Shown here one piece after another: positions 1 to 9,356 of a stretch of 64,000 bases of DNA; within the stretch, counting starts at the first letter, position 1; every line of letters starts with the position of its first letter. This DNA comes from Bog-473 sp963783245. Lineage in GTDB: Bacteria > Actinomycetota > Acidimicrobiia > Acidimicrobiales > RAAP-2. Position numbers and translations under genes: made by a program. The notes beneath the pieces are model-generated. The model was not told where the DNA came from. It did not search any database and was given only the letters and a program-made list of their open reading frames with translations. The stretch is taken from positions 1-64,000 of the forward strand of contig CAWAMS010000007.1 in NCBI GenBank assembly GCA_963783245.1, read 5' to 3'.

Positions 1-965
1 CTAGGGGGTTGAGTGCCGTTGCCTGCGTCGAGGGCGTCGTCGTCCCAGGCACCCAGTTGTTGCCGGACCAGGCATTGCCAGCGGCATCGATGACGGTGCG
101 ACCGGGAGCGTAGAGGGCGTTTGCGGTGTAGAGCAACGCCAGAATCCACGCTCCCGGAGGAGTTCTCAGGGCGGGGCTGTAGACGCTCGACCTTCTGGCT
201 AGCGCGAAGGGTTTGCCCGTCGACAAGGTGGGATTCTTTACGAGGTTTTGCACCGCGATCACGGTGTTGGTCGGAGTTGTCGCGCCAGGCGGGGTGGCCG
301 AACGAAGCAGCTGGCTACACCCGCCGCGACCCGACGGGCTGGTACACAGCGCCACCAGATTGGCAACGGAGTTGAGGGTAGCCAAGGTGTCGTTCTGAGA
401 TCCGTTGTCGGCGTCGGTGATGACGGCTCCGGCCTGGCCGCTAGCGGGATTGACCAGGTTGAAGGTTGTGGCGGCGGCGTTCTCAAGCCCGGGGCTCGGG
501 CCCGAGATGCCGACCGGTGACAGGAACTGGGCCAACGCATACGTCGTGGCAACGGTGGTCAGCTCGTTGACGGTCACCGTGGACAGCGTCTGCGCTGATA
601 CCCCGGCGTCGCCACGCACGCCGACAATCGAAAGGAGCCTCAGTGCGCTCGACACTGGGATCGTGCCCTTGGCGGGCGTCCCACCCTGGGTGTCCACATA
701 GAGCACGCCCAGGGTCGGCGGGGCGTAGGTGATGGAGAATCCGCCATTCACCCGGTCGTGGTTCTCCCCAGAGGCGATACCCCTTGACTATTACCGGCAT
801 AAAGCGTCACCGTTGCGCCGCTCAGCGGCTGCCCACCAGCGGTGACCGACCGATCAGCGGGATCTCTCCAGGTCCGGGGGCGGCCTCCACGACCATCGTG
901 CCGGTTTGGAGAGCGCCCACGAGGAGGACGAGCAGCACCACGAACCGGGCGAATTGTCGGTACAC
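1..965 (-). pseudogene. Secreted Ser/Thr-rich protein, 5' part only, broken by two frameshifts
   Basis: The minus strand carries a long open frame that leaves the window at its left edge. A GTG at 965 starts a typical signal peptide (RQFAR, then a hydrophobic run, then VEAAP). A short segment follows with SGATVTLYAGNSQG, like a carboxypeptidase-regulatory or Ig-like fold. A further frame continues through GGFSITYAPPTLGVLYVDT and VTVNELTTVATTYALAQFL to position 1 without a stop. These three pieces lie in three different frames. Adding one base in the G5 run at 876-880 and one in the CCC run at 751-753 joins them. I recognise only a general likeness to long secreted actinobacterial proteins that carry NHL or virginiamycin-B-lyase-like repeats further on; the repeats are outside the window. 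It lies just downstream of the NDH-2 gene on the same strand. Confidence 0.55.
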
Positions 966-998
966 GGATGACTCTTCGACTCGGAGAGGCCGGGGCGC

Positions 999-2378
999 TC
1001 AGGCGCTTCCGGGGGGCGCCGCAGGCTCAGCGCCGACCGCCGGGAAGGGCGTCGGCTGGATGATCGAGCGCACAGTCTCGGGCGTGCTCAGATCGCCTCC
1101 GGTATGGGCAACGCTGAAGATGCGTTCTGGCCGCGTCCGGCCGACCATGGCCCAAAACCAGTGCCACAGATTGGTGAGTCGATTACCGAAACCGTTGGTG
1201 AAGGCTATATGCACGAAGAGCCACACCACCCAGGCCGGGAACCCTCTCAGGTGGAGGCCCTTGACGCTGCAGATGGCCTTAAATCGGCCTATGGCGGCGA
1301 TGCTGCCGAGATCCCGGTACTTGTAGGGCCTGGTGTCCTTGCCCTTCAGCCGCCGCTTGATCGTGTTCGCCGCGTGGAGGCTGCCCTGCAGTGCCACCTC
1401 GGCCACACCGGGGAGGTTGTTGAGCGTGACCATGTCCCCGACGGCGAACACCTCGGGATGGCCTGGGAGGGTCAGGTCAGGAAGCGTCGCTATCCTGCCG
1501 CTGCGGTCCGTCTCGGCCCCGCTCGCCTGGGCCAGCATGCTCGCCAGCGGTGAGGCCTGGACACCGGCGGCCCACACAACCACGCGCGCCTCAATGTGTT
1601 CGTTGCCCTTCTCGGTTTCGACGACGACGCCGTGGGCGTCGATGTCAGTTACCCGAGCTCCCATCTTCAGCTCGACGCCTAGGTGCTCCAACATCTTTGT
1701 CGCCTCGCCCGAGAGCTTGTCGCCGAAGGTGGCTAGAGGCTCCTTGCCTCCGTCGAGGAGGAGCACCCGTACCGATGAGGCTTCGAAGGTGCGGAAGTTG
1801 TCTTTGAGACTCCGCACCGCCAGCTCTCGCATCTGCCCGGCCAGCTCGACCCCGGTGGGTCCGGCTCCCACTACCACGAATGTCAGCCAGGCCTTCTTCT
1901 CCGCTGCGTCGGTCGTCACCTCGGCCATTTCAAAGGCCCCAAAGATGCGGCGCCGGAGTTCGAGCGCGTCGTCGAGCGTCTTCATGCTGGGCGCGAACAA
2001 CGCGAGGTCGTCGTGACCGAAGTAGGACTGATTGACACCGGCAGCGACGATCAGGCTGTCGTAGGGGACCTCGACCGGATCGTGGAAGGGGCTCTTGGCG
2101 TGAACGATCCGCGCCTCGAGATCGAAGCCGGTCACCTCAGCCAGCTCGACCTTCACGTTTGGGGAACGACGGACCACGTGCCGCAAGGGAATGGCGATCT
2201 CGCCTTCGGACAGAATGCCGGTCGCGACGTGGTACAAGAGTGGCTGGAAGAGGTGATGGTTGCGCCGGTCGAGCAGGGTGACGTCGACCCCTTTCTCGCC
2301 ACCGAGGATCCGGCACGCCGGCAGGCCCCCGAAACCACCACCGACAACGACAACGCGGTGATCTGACGTCTTTGTCAA
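999..2378 (-). CDS. ndh: Type II NADH dehydrogenase (NDH-2), FAD-dependent
   Basis: Non-proton-pumping NADH:quinone oxidoreductase of 459 residues, close to the family length. It shows an N-terminal FAD-binding glycine motif (GGGFGG, residues 13-18), the family segment LFQPLLYHVATG near 43-54, a second dinucleotide motif GAGPTG at 171-176 for NADH, and VFAVGD at 310-315, which contacts FAD. The C-terminal part is amphipathic, as in membrane-associated NDH-2. The start is a TTG at 2378 with GAGGAG about 6 nt upstream. It lies 45 nt downstream of the aldehyde dehydrogenase gene on the same strand, so the two are probably co-transcribed. NADH made by the dehydrogenase could be re-oxidised here and the electrons passed to the divergently encoded bd oxidase (inference). 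Confidence 0.93.
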   Translation of the reverse strand: MTKTSDHRVVVVGGGFGGLPACRILGGEKGVDVTLLDRRNHHLFQPLLYHVATGILSEGEIAIPLRHVVRRSPNVKVELAEVTGFDLEARIVHAKSPFHDPVEVPYDSLIVAAGVNQSYFGHDDLALFAPSMKTLDDALELRRRIFGAFEMAEVTTDAAEKKAWLTFVVVGAGPTGVELAGQMRELAVRSLKDNFRTFEASSVRVLLLDGGKEPLATFGDKLSGEATKMLEHLGVELKMGARVTDIDAHGVVVETEKGNEHIEARVVVWAAGVQASPLASMLAQASGAETDRSGRIATLPDLTLPGHPEVFAVGDMVTLNNLPGVAEVALQGSLHAANTIKRRLKGKDTRPYKYRDLGSIAAIGRFKAICSVKGLHLRGFPAWVVWLFVHIAFTNGFGNRLTNLWHWFWAMVGRTRPERIFSVAHTGGDLSTPETVRSIIQPTPFPAVGAEPAAPPGSA

Positions 2379-2423
2379 CAGGCTCCTCGCTCTCCGATGT
2401 GGTGCGTTCTACGAATCGTCGAG

Positions 2424-3809
2424 TTACGGCATCAGTTTGGCGATGATCCCATGGAGTCGCTCGTGCTCCGAATAGGGCGGGTACTTCACGCCGGGGTCGA
2501 GTTTGGCGCCGTGGTACAGCACACCACGGGCATTGGTGAAGGCCTCGAAGCCCCAGTGCCCGTGGTATTTGCCCATCCCCGAGTTCCCCACCCCGCCGAA
2601 GGGAAGCTCGGGCATCAGGGGCTGGATCGAGCAGTCGTTCACGCAGGCGTCCCCGGACCCCGTGCGTTCGAGGATGTGTTCGGCGACAGCCTCATCCTCA
2701 GCGAAGACGTACAGCCCGAGCGGGCGTGGATGGCTGTTCACCCAGTCGATGACCGCCTCGACCGACTCGATCTCGAGCACCGGAATGATCGGCCCGAAGA
2801 CCTCGTCTTGCATGATCGGTGAGTCGACCGCCACGTCCACTAAGACAGTGGGGGCGATGTAGCGCTCGGTGGGGTCGCCGATGCCTCCGATGGCCACCGT
2901 CCCGCTGTCCATATAGCCCATGAGGCGCTCATAAGATCGGTCGTTGATCACTCGCCCGTAGTCGGGGCTCTGCTTGGGATCTTCCCCGTAAAAGTCGGTG
3001 ATGGCCCTTTTCATCTCATCAACGAACTCGTCCTTCACTTCCGGCCAGACCAGTACGTGGTCCGGGGCGGTGCATATATGGCCCGAGTTGATGAAACGGC
3101 TGAAGGCAATACGGCGTGCCGCCGAGCGGATATTGGCAGAGGAGTGAACGATGGTCGGGTTCTTGCCGCCCAGTTCGAGCACGGCCGGTGTGAGGTTCTT
3201 CGCCGCGGCCTGGTGAACAATCTTGCCGATCTGCGGGCTCCCAGTGAAGAAGATCATGTCCCACTTTTGATCCAACAACGCGGTGGTTTCGGGTACTCCG
3301 CCTTCGGCTACGGCGATCGCCTGGGTATCTAAGTACTTCGGAATGATTTGAGCCTGGACGGCCGAAGTCGCCTCGGAGACCTCCGACGGCTTGATCACCG
3401 CCGTGTTGCCGGCGGCAATAGCTGCCACCAAGGGGGCGAGGGTCAACATCAGGGGTTCGTTCCACGCTCCGATGATGAGTGTGACGCCCAACGGATCACG
3501 TCGCACCCGGATGTGACCTGGCTCCATGACCAGAGGCGTGTGCACGTGCTTGGGCTTCATCCACTCGTGGAGGTGGTCGAGCGCGTACTGCGCTTCTTTG
3601 ATGTTGTATTCGACGTCCATGAGATCAGCGTCGTAGCGGTTCCGGCGAAGGTCGTGCCACAGCGCGTCATAGAGGGCCTCGCGATTCTCAGAGATCATCG
3701 TCTTAATGGCAGTGAGCTGAGCGACGCGCCAATCCACCGATCGGGTGGCTCCCGAAATGAAATAGGCCCTCTGGTCGGCGACCAACTGAGAGAAATCGGG
3801 CGTGCTCAT
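2424..3809 (-). CDS. Aldehyde dehydrogenase, class 3 / coniferyl- or fatty-aldehyde type
   Basis: NAD(P)-dependent oxidation of an aldehyde to a carboxylic acid. The protein is about 461 residues, the short length typical of ALDH3-type enzymes. Seen from the chosen start: the cofactor loop FFTGSPQIGK near 187-196, the general-base region LELGGK with Glu near 212, and the catalytic Cys near 246 in HICTAPD. The C-terminal half carries DEVFGPIIPV and PFGGVGNSGMGKYHG, typical of the class. The ATG at 3809 is preferred over a longer frame to 3890 because AAAGGAG precedes it by a few bases. The true substrate cannot be read from the sequence. It precedes ndh and is divergent from cydA. Confidence 0.92.
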   Translation of the reverse strand: MSTPDFSQLVADQRAYFISGATRSVDWRVAQLTAIKTMISENREALYDALWHDLRRNRYDADLMDVEYNIKEAQYALDHLHEWMKPKHVHTPLVMEPGHIRVRRDPLGVTLIIGAWNEPLMLTLAPLVAAIAAGNTAVIKPSEVSEATSAVQAQIIPKYLDTQAIAVAEGGVPETTALLDQKWDMIFFTGSPQIGKIVHQAAAKNLTPAVLELGGKNPTIVHSSANIRSAARRIAFSRFINSGHICTAPDHVLVWPEVKDEFVDEMKRAITDFYGEDPKQSPDYGRVINDRSYERLMGYMDSGTVAIGGIGDPTERYIAPTVLVDVAVDSPIMQDEVFGPIIPVLEIESVEAVIDWVNSHPRPLGLYVFAEDEAVAEHILERTGSGDACVNDCSIQPLMPELPFGGVGNSGMGKYHGHWGFEAFTNARGVLYHGAKLDPGVKYPPYSEHERLHGIIAKLMP

Positions 3810-4363
3810 TTGGGTCTCCTTTGCTGAGTCATTCCACCAGGACTGCATGTCAGAGCGAACTGTTATTGGGCCGATCGGATTGCGGATCATTCCTACTCGG
3901 GTCCCTGACGGGTCGGGATCACGGCACCCAAACCGCCTGCGTCATCAGCGTACGCGCGCGGCAAACATCGATTGCCAGTGGCACTCTCCAAGCCTGCTCG
4001 CCGTGTCAACGGGGTCAGTACTCCACACAAATGGGAGCAGGCCAATCTTCCCAGCCGCCCGCCTCAACAGTTAGAGTCAGCTGCTATGCGTCCTGGACGT
4101 AGAACGGGGCAATGTAAAGGGCCGTCACCACACTGTGCCGGTGATAGGGCGGCGGTGCGCCTGGGTGCCGAGTGGTCGGGAACCCCAGCCCATCGCGCCA
4201 CCATTCAATCCGAGACAAAATCCCGTGGAGCGCCGCGTGACACCGACTGCACTGAGGGTCTGTGCCATCACCCTGACCATCTAGGCCCGCGACATCTCTA
4301 CTACGCACGAGGAACCCGGTACTAGACCATGACCGCACCGGACCCCGACGGGAGACCCACCCC
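3810..4363. promoter_or_regulatory. Divergent intergenic region between the aldehyde dehydrogenase and cydA
   Basis: About 550 bases separate the two divergent starts. Several short frames cross it, but none has a ribosome binding site, family motif or sensible composition. The region must hold the promoters of both units. I found no convincing Rex, ArcA or DosR-like site by eye. Only the ribosome binding sites at the two ends are clear: AAAGGAG for the dehydrogenase and GGGAGA for cydA. Confidence 0.4.
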
Positions 4364-5807
4364 ATGAGCACCGACCTCGCCCGATGGCAGTTCGCCACCA
4401 CCAGCATCTACCACTTCCTCTTCGTGCCGGTGACCATCGGACTGGCGTTCCTGGTCGCGCTGCTCCAGACCAGCTGGTATCGCAACGACAATCCCACGTT
4501 CAAGAGGTTGACGAAGTTCTTCGGGACCCTGCTGCTGATCAACGTGGCCATCGGCGTCGTAACCGGGCTGGTCCAAGAGTTCGAGTTCGGAATGAACTGG
4601 TCGAACTACTCCCGCTTCGTGGGCAACATCTTCGGAGGTCCCTTGGCCATGGAGGGTCTCGCGGCCTTCTTCCTCGAATCCACCTTCTTGGGCATTTGGA
4701 TCTTCGGGTGGGACCGACTCTCGAAGAAACTGCACCTGACCTGTATCTGGCTGGTGGCGGGTGCCACCATGCTGTCGGCCCTGTTCATCATGGCGGCGAA
4801 CTCGTGGATGCAACACCCCGTGGGCTACGTGATGAACTCCCAACACCAGCCCGTGCTTACCGACATCTGGGCGCTGTTCACCAATCCGGTGTTCCTGTGG
4901 GCCTACCCGCACGTGATCTTGGCATCGCTGGTCACCGGGGCCATCATCATGCTGGCCTTCTCTGCCTGGCACCTCAGGCGCAAGAGCTCCGTCGGCGCCT
5001 TCCGCCGGACCGCCATCATCTCGTTGGCCGTACTCGCCCCGGCCGTGTTCCTCAACATGTTCATCGGGAGCGAGTTGGGGGGTGGTCGAGGGCAAATACC
5101 AGCCGATGAAGATCGCTGCCGCCGAGGCTCTGTGGACCACCTGCCCGTCACACTGCGCCTTTTCCATTTTCCAGATCGGTGGCGGGAACAACGACGAGAC
5201 TCCCACCCAGATCTGGGAGGTACCCGATCTTCTCTCGATCCTCGCCACCAATCACCCCGACGGCGAGGTCCAGGGCCTCAACAACCTGCAGGCGCAGTAT
5301 GTGAAGGAGTACGGGCCAGGGAATTACATTCCTAACGTCTTCATTCAGTACTGGGGGATGCGGGTCATGGCCTATCTGGCCGCGCTCATTGCTCTGTTCG
5401 CGCTGTGGGGGCTCTGGCTCATCCGCCGCAAGACCTTGGGCAAAGCGAAGTGGTTCCTCCTGATTGCTCCGTGGTTCGCCATCGCCCCGTTTCTGATGAA
5501 CACGGCTGGCTGGCTGCTGACCGAGAGTGGCCGCCAACCCTGGATCGTCCAGGGCCTGATGAAAACGTCCCAGGCCGCCTCGCCCTCGGTGACGTCGACC
5601 GACCTGTGGATCAGCCTTATTGCCTTTGTGCTCTTGTACCTCTCTCTGGGGGTGGCCGACGTCTATCTGATGATCCACTACGGCCGCCAGGAATTAGAAC
5701 CGGGCGCACACGAGGGCCCCAGCGGCCACGACACTGACTCCGATCACTCCCCGCCCGCCTCCTCGGCCGAGCCCGATGAGGACCGGGTCCCGGCCCTTAT
5801 TTACTAG
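4364..5807 (+). pseudogene. cydA: Cytochrome bd ubiquinol oxidase subunit I (CydA), broken by a 1-base frameshift
   Basis: Quinol-oxidising, haem-bearing subunit of bd oxidase in the cytoplasmic membrane. The first frame (4364 to about 5082) begins RWQFATTSIYHFLFVPVTIG, with the conserved haem-ligand His near residue 17, and runs to FLNMFIGSELG. The second frame carries on with VVEGKYQPMKIAAAEALW, NVFIQYWGMRVMAY and four or so more membrane segments to 5807. The break sits in a run of six G at 5077-5082; with five G the frame reads SELGVVEGKYQP without interruption. The joined protein is about 480 residues, matching the short-Q-loop CydA type. GGGAGA lies before the ATG. cydB follows after 9 nt. 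The indel looks like a sequence error or a very recent mutation, since both halves are well conserved. Confidence 0.92.
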
Positions 5808-5816
5808 GAGACCACA

Positions 5817-6884
5817 ATGGTGCACCTGAACGACATCTGGTTCGTGATCGTCGCCGTCTTCTGGGTGGGTTTCTTCGTGCTCGAAGGCTTCGACTTCGGG
5901 GTGGGCATGCTCCACTCCTTCGTGGGGCACGACGAAACCGAGCGGCGCATCGCCGTCAACAGCATCGGCCCCATCTGGGACGGCAACGAAGTGTGGTTGA
6001 TCGTGGGCGGGGCAGCCATCTTCGCTGCCTTCCCCTCGTGGTACGCCACCATGTTCTCCACCTTCTACCTGGCCTTGGTGATCGTCCTGTTCGCTCTCAT
6101 CATGCGGGGGGTCTCCTTTGAGTACCAACGGAAGATCGACAATCCAAGGTGGCGGTCGCTGTGGCGGTGGTCCCTGACCATCGGCAGCGCCCTCATCCCC
6201 CTGCTACTCGGCACGGCCTGGGGCGACATGCTCCACGGGCTGCCTATCGACTCGGCCCACAACTACACCGGATCATTCTGGGGCCTGCTGGTCCCCTTCG
6301 GCCTGTACACCGGGGTGACCCTGGTGTTCCTCTGCCTCTTCCTCGGCGCCGCGTACCTCAGCCTGAAGACCGACGGGCCGCTCCACGAACGGGTGGCTAT
6401 GCTCTCGGGCCGATTCGGATGGATCGCCACCCTTCTCACCTTCGGATGGCTGACATGGATCCACGTGGGCCTCGGCCAGGGCTTCGTTCCCAAGCCCATC
6501 GAAGCCCTGGCCCTGGCAGCAGTGATCGCCGCAGCCTGGATGGCTGAGGCGCGCTCAGAAGGCTGGGCCTTCATCTCGGCCGCCGTGGCCATCGGGAGCG
6601 TGGTCGCCTCCATCTTCTTCGAGCTGTTTCCACGGGTCATGGTGTCCAGCACCAACACCACCTACAACCTGACGATCTCCAACGCCGCCAGCCCCTCGTA
6701 CACGCTGAAGGTGATGACCGTGGTGGCCGTTGTCCTCTTCCCCGTAGTGCTCGTGTACCAGGGGTGGAGTCTGTGGGTCTTCCGAAAGAGGATCACCGGC
6801 GGCTCGCCGGGGCCCGAGCCTGGATCACCTTCGGCTCCCTCCGTCGATCCCGTGCAGGGCACCACCGGGTCCTTCCCCGCGTGA
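5817..6884 (+). CDS. cydB: Cytochrome bd ubiquinol oxidase subunit II (CydB)
   Basis: Second subunit of bd oxidase, 355 residues with about eight to nine membrane segments. The N-terminus has the family signature LEGFDFGVGML and the segment GPIWDGNEVWLIVGGAAIFAAFP. The C-terminus ends in a cytoplasmic tail after FRKRITG. A ribosome binding site (AGGAGA) lies 7 nt before the ATG, and the gene follows cydA by 9 nt, so they form one operon. The cydDC ABC transporter, often needed for assembly, is not adjacent and is absent from the window. Confidence 0.96.
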   Translation: MVHLNDIWFVIVAVFWVGFFVLEGFDFGVGMLHSFVGHDETERRIAVNSIGPIWDGNEVWLIVGGAAIFAAFPSWYATMFSTFYLALVIVLFALIMRGVSFEYQRKIDNPRWRSLWRWSLTIGSALIPLLLGTAWGDMLHGLPIDSAHNYTGSFWGLLVPFGLYTGVTLVFLCLFLGAAYLSLKTDGPLHERVAMLSGRFGWIATLLTFGWLTWIHVGLGQGFVPKPIEALALAAVIAAAWMAEARSEGWAFISAAVAIGSVVASIFFELFPRVMVSSTNTTYNLTISNAASPSYTLKVMTVVAVVLFPVVLVYQGWSLWVFRKRITGGSPGPEPGSPSAPSVDPVQGTTGSFPA

Positions 6885-6988
6885 CCCGCGCCGCTTCTGC
6901 TCGGTCCAATCCGGGTGGCCCGAGCGGGCGGCAAGGTGGTCCGAAATCTCCGATGGAATGCCTTCGTTTCTATCCGACTGGCGAGTAG

Positions 6989-7002
6989 GCCCTGGTCAGG
7001 GC
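6989..7002. promoter_or_regulatory. Palindrome GCCCTGGTCAGGGC
   Basis: Five-base-pair arms around a GGTC centre. It shares its 12-base core with the palindrome at 7056-7071. It may be an operator half of a pair or a transcript hairpin between cydB and the methyltransferase gene; the function is inferred only from symmetry and duplication. Confidence 0.35.
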
Positions 7003-7055
7003 GGTGGGAAATCGGGGTGAATAGCGTGGGAAGTGGGTTGAGCGGCAGGACATCT

Positions 7056-7075
7056 CTCCCTGGTCAGGGAGTTTT
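7056..7075 (+). terminator. Possible Rho-independent terminator after cydAB
   Basis: CTCCCT-GGTC-AGGGAG forms a six-base-pair stem with a four-base loop and is followed directly by TTTTG. The position, about 170 nt after the cydB stop, fits termination of the cydAB message. The T-run is short and the stem modest. Because the same core occurs at 6989, an operator role is also possible. Confidence 0.4.
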
Positions 7076-7081
7076 GTCGGG

Positions 7082-7109
7082 CACCCACCCACCCACCCAC
7101 CCACCCACC
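7082..7109. repeat. (ACCC)n tetranucleotide tract; G-quadruplex motif on the minus strand
   Basis: Nearly seven uninterrupted ACCC units. The minus strand reads as consecutive GGGT units, giving at least six G3 tracts with one-base loops, an ideal parallel G-quadruplex sequence. It lies about 80 nt upstream of the methyltransferase start, on that gene's template strand. Confidence 0.85.
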
Positions 7110-7189
7110 GCCGTTCACGTCGGGGGGACCCGGGTTCCCGGGGTACACAGCTCCTGGCACGACCGGGGAAGATAGCTAGCCTCGCGGCC

Positions 7190-7912
7190 GTGAACAGCAG
7201 TTCTCTCTGGGAGCAACATTCGAGGTGGTGGCAGCGGAAGTTCACCGAAGGTGCCGATCCCGAATATGAGGAACAGATCCTTCCCCTGGTCCAGAAGCAT
7301 CTACGACGCGCACGTCGTGTGCTCGATGTGGGGTGTGGAGAAGGTCAGGTCGCTCGGTACATCGCCCGGAGCGGCGCGCACGTCGTAGGTCTCGACCCGA
7401 CACCATCGCAGATTCGTGAAGCCCACGTTCGTGGCGGACTACCGTGCTACGTACAAGCGGGAGGGGAGCAACTCCCTTTTCGTGACGGCGCGTTTGAAGC
7501 GGTGGTCCTGTGCCTCGCTCTCGAGCACATAGATCCCTTTGAGCCGGCGATCCAGGAGATCGCCCGGGTCCTCGTGCCGGATGGGCAATTTCTCTTGTTG
7601 TTGGTTCACCCGATCCTCCAAGCACCCGGTAGTGGATGGGTCGATGACCCGGGATCGAACGAGCAATATTGGCGAGTCGGCTCCTACTTGCCTGACCATT
7701 TCGTCATCGACGAGGTCGAACCGGGGGTCTCCCTACCGTTCCATCACCGGCCCCTCAGCAGATACGTCCACGCGATGGGCGAGGTCGGACTGCTCCTCGA
7801 GGACATGGTCGAGCCCTCGCCACCCCCAGCCGTTCTTCTCGAGACGGGCGGCTTCGTGAACGCCGACCTCATCCCCCGATTGATGGTGCTGAGCGCCCGG
7901 CGAATTTGCTGA
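7190..7912 (+). CDS. Class I SAM-dependent methyltransferase
   Basis: A 240-residue Rossmann-fold methyltransferase of the Methyltransf_11 type. Motif I is VLDVGCGEGQVARYIA near residues 44-59, followed by the acidic end of strand 2 (VVGLDPTP) and the motif GGEQLPFRDGAFEAVV with LALEHIDPF. The C-terminal half is typical of enzymes with small-molecule substrates, but the substrate cannot be deduced. The start is GTG at 7190. It stands alone on the plus strand and converges on the cation exchanger gene. Confidence 0.82.
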   Translation: MNSSSLWEQHSRWWQRKFTEGADPEYEEQILPLVQKHLRRARRVLDVGCGEGQVARYIARSGAHVVGLDPTPSQIREAHVRGGLPCYVQAGGEQLPFRDGAFEAVVLCLALEHIDPFEPAIQEIARVLVPDGQFLLLLVHPILQAPGSGWVDDPGSNEQYWRVGSYLPDHFVIDEVEPGVSLPFHHRPLSRYVHAMGEVGLLLEDMVEPSPPPAVLLETGGFVNADLIPRLMVLSARRIC

Positions 7913-8147
7913 ACCGTCACGCCAGGAGCGCATATTCTCGCTCTGACTTGGGGGAGGTCCCGAGGCGGATCCTAGTTCTCGACTACGCCTATCTGGGCTC
8001 TGCCAACCCCGCGGCGTTCAGCCGACCGACGCGATACCGAGGCCTCGTTGGGCCACGTTGGCCATGGCGGTTCAGGCCGCAGGATCGCTCGCCATTCTCG
8101 TGATTGCCCGAGCGTCAAATATCCTGAAGTAGCTGTTGCGGCGAAGG

Positions 8148-9356
8148 TCAACCCCACCAGAACGCCGCGGCGATCACGATATAGAGACCGATGAGGCAAC
8201 AGCCTTCTAGCCACGTCGACTCCCCATCGAAAACCACCACCGCCGTGATCACGGCAGAGATAATCAGTACGACCAGCAACTCAGCCGGAAGGACCAAAGT
8301 CAGCCGGGCACCTCCCAGCACAGGCGAGACGAGCACGAGGAGCGGGAGCAGCGCGAAGGCGATCACGATCGGACTCCGCAGGATGACGGCCAACGCGTAG
8401 TCAGGCTTGTTCTTGGCGGCCAGTTGCACACCGACGACGTTCTCCACGGCATTGCCCGCAATCGCCACGACCACCAGTCCGGCGAAGGCCTCGGACATGT
8501 GGAGCGCCGAGAGCGCGGGGGTCAATGCCGTCACGAACCAGTCTGAGACGAATGCCGCCGCAACACTCGACCCGATCAGGGCGCCGAGCACGAGTGCGAG
8601 GGGCCAGGCTGTACCGTCGATTTCCTCGTCCAGTGCCGGAGCCTGATGGCTCATCGCCGAGGGGATCGAGAGGACGAATACGGTTAACAGCACTACCGAG
8701 GCCACCGTGGACAGGGTCGCCTCGTGGTGGGTAGCAGCCACGTGTAAGTGGGCAGTGATGCCGGGAACGCAGAGAATGGTCACGGCCAGCAGCAGGAGAA
8801 GGGCGACGCTGCGCGCGCTCTCCGCTGCGAATCGCTGGGTGCCGTGTCGAAGACCGCCCGTGACGAAGGCCAGGCCGAGGATCAGGAGCACATTGGCCAG
8901 GATGGATCCCACAAGGGCGCTTTGGACAACGACGACCAGTCCGGCGCGAAGGGCGAAGATGGCAAAGAACAACTCGGGCAAGTTGCCCAAAGCCGCCTGG
9001 AGAAGGCCGGTGGCGCCGGGTCCAAAGCGATCCGAAAGGTGGTCTACGCAGCGGCCGACCACCGCAGCGAGCACGGCCAGAGCGGCCGCAGACACCACGA
9101 ATGGCGCGACCGGTCCAACGTCCACATGGGCCGTTACCCCGCTGGCAACGGTCATCATCAGGCCACCTGAAAAGAAGAGGACGTCGCTGCGGGACAGCAC
9201 GCTCGCGGTGGAGGCGAACAACTTCACGGAGCGGAGGCTAACGGGCTGGCCGTCCTTAAGGCGGACTCGTCCGCCGGAGCTCGTGAGATGGGGTTGTCTC
9301 GAGAGCCGCTGGTCGGATCCGAACGGAAGATCTACTTGCGACCAGTTCCTTTTCAT
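8148..9356 (-). CDS. Calcium/proton (cation) exchanger, CAX family
   Basis: An integral membrane antiporter of the CaCA superfamily, 402 residues with about eleven hydrophobic segments. The two inverted alpha-repeats are visible as GATGLLQAALGNLPELFFA followed by LVGSILANVLLILGLAF, and as GLVVVAIAGNAVENVVGVQ followed by NKPDYALAVILRSP. An acidic stretch (ALDEEIDG) splits the halves, as in CAX proteins. Asn replaces the more usual His in the second repeat (GNAVEN). The N-terminal 60 residues before the first membrane segment are unusually long and the true start may be internal. The ATG at 9356 overlaps the stop of the preceding short frame as ATGA. Confidence 0.88.
   Translation of the reverse strand: MKRNWSQVDLPFGSDQRLSRQPHLTSSGGRVRLKDGQPVSLRSVKLFASTASVLSRSDVLFFSGGLMMTVASGVTAHVDVGPVAPFVVSAAALAVLAAVVGRCVDHLSDRFGPGATGLLQAALGNLPELFFAIFALRAGLVVVVQSALVGSILANVLLILGLAFVTGGLRHGTQRFAAESARSVALLLLLAVTILCVPGITAHLHVAATHHEATLSTVASVVLLTVFVLSIPSAMSHQAPALDEEIDGTAWPLALVLGALIGSSVAAAFVSDWFVTALTPALSALHMSEAFAGLVVVAIAGNAVENVVGVQLAAKNKPDYALAVILRSPIVIAFALLPLLVLVSPVLGGARLTLVLPAELLVVLIISAVITAVVVFDGESTWLEGCCLIGLYIVIAAAFWWG

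Larger units (their letters stand above)
6885..7189. other. Non-coding stretch after cydB with twin palindromes and a tetranucleotide repeat
   Basis: About 305 bases without a credible gene. It holds two copies of the palindromic core CCCTGGTCAGGG (6989-7002 and 7056-7071), the second followed by TTTT, and an (ACCC)n tract at 7082-7109. The methyltransferase start lies about 80 nt after the tract. Confidence 0.6.

Noticed and set aside
4322..5251. 309-residue minus-strand frame over cydA
   Set aside because: Low-complexity antisense of a recognisable gene.
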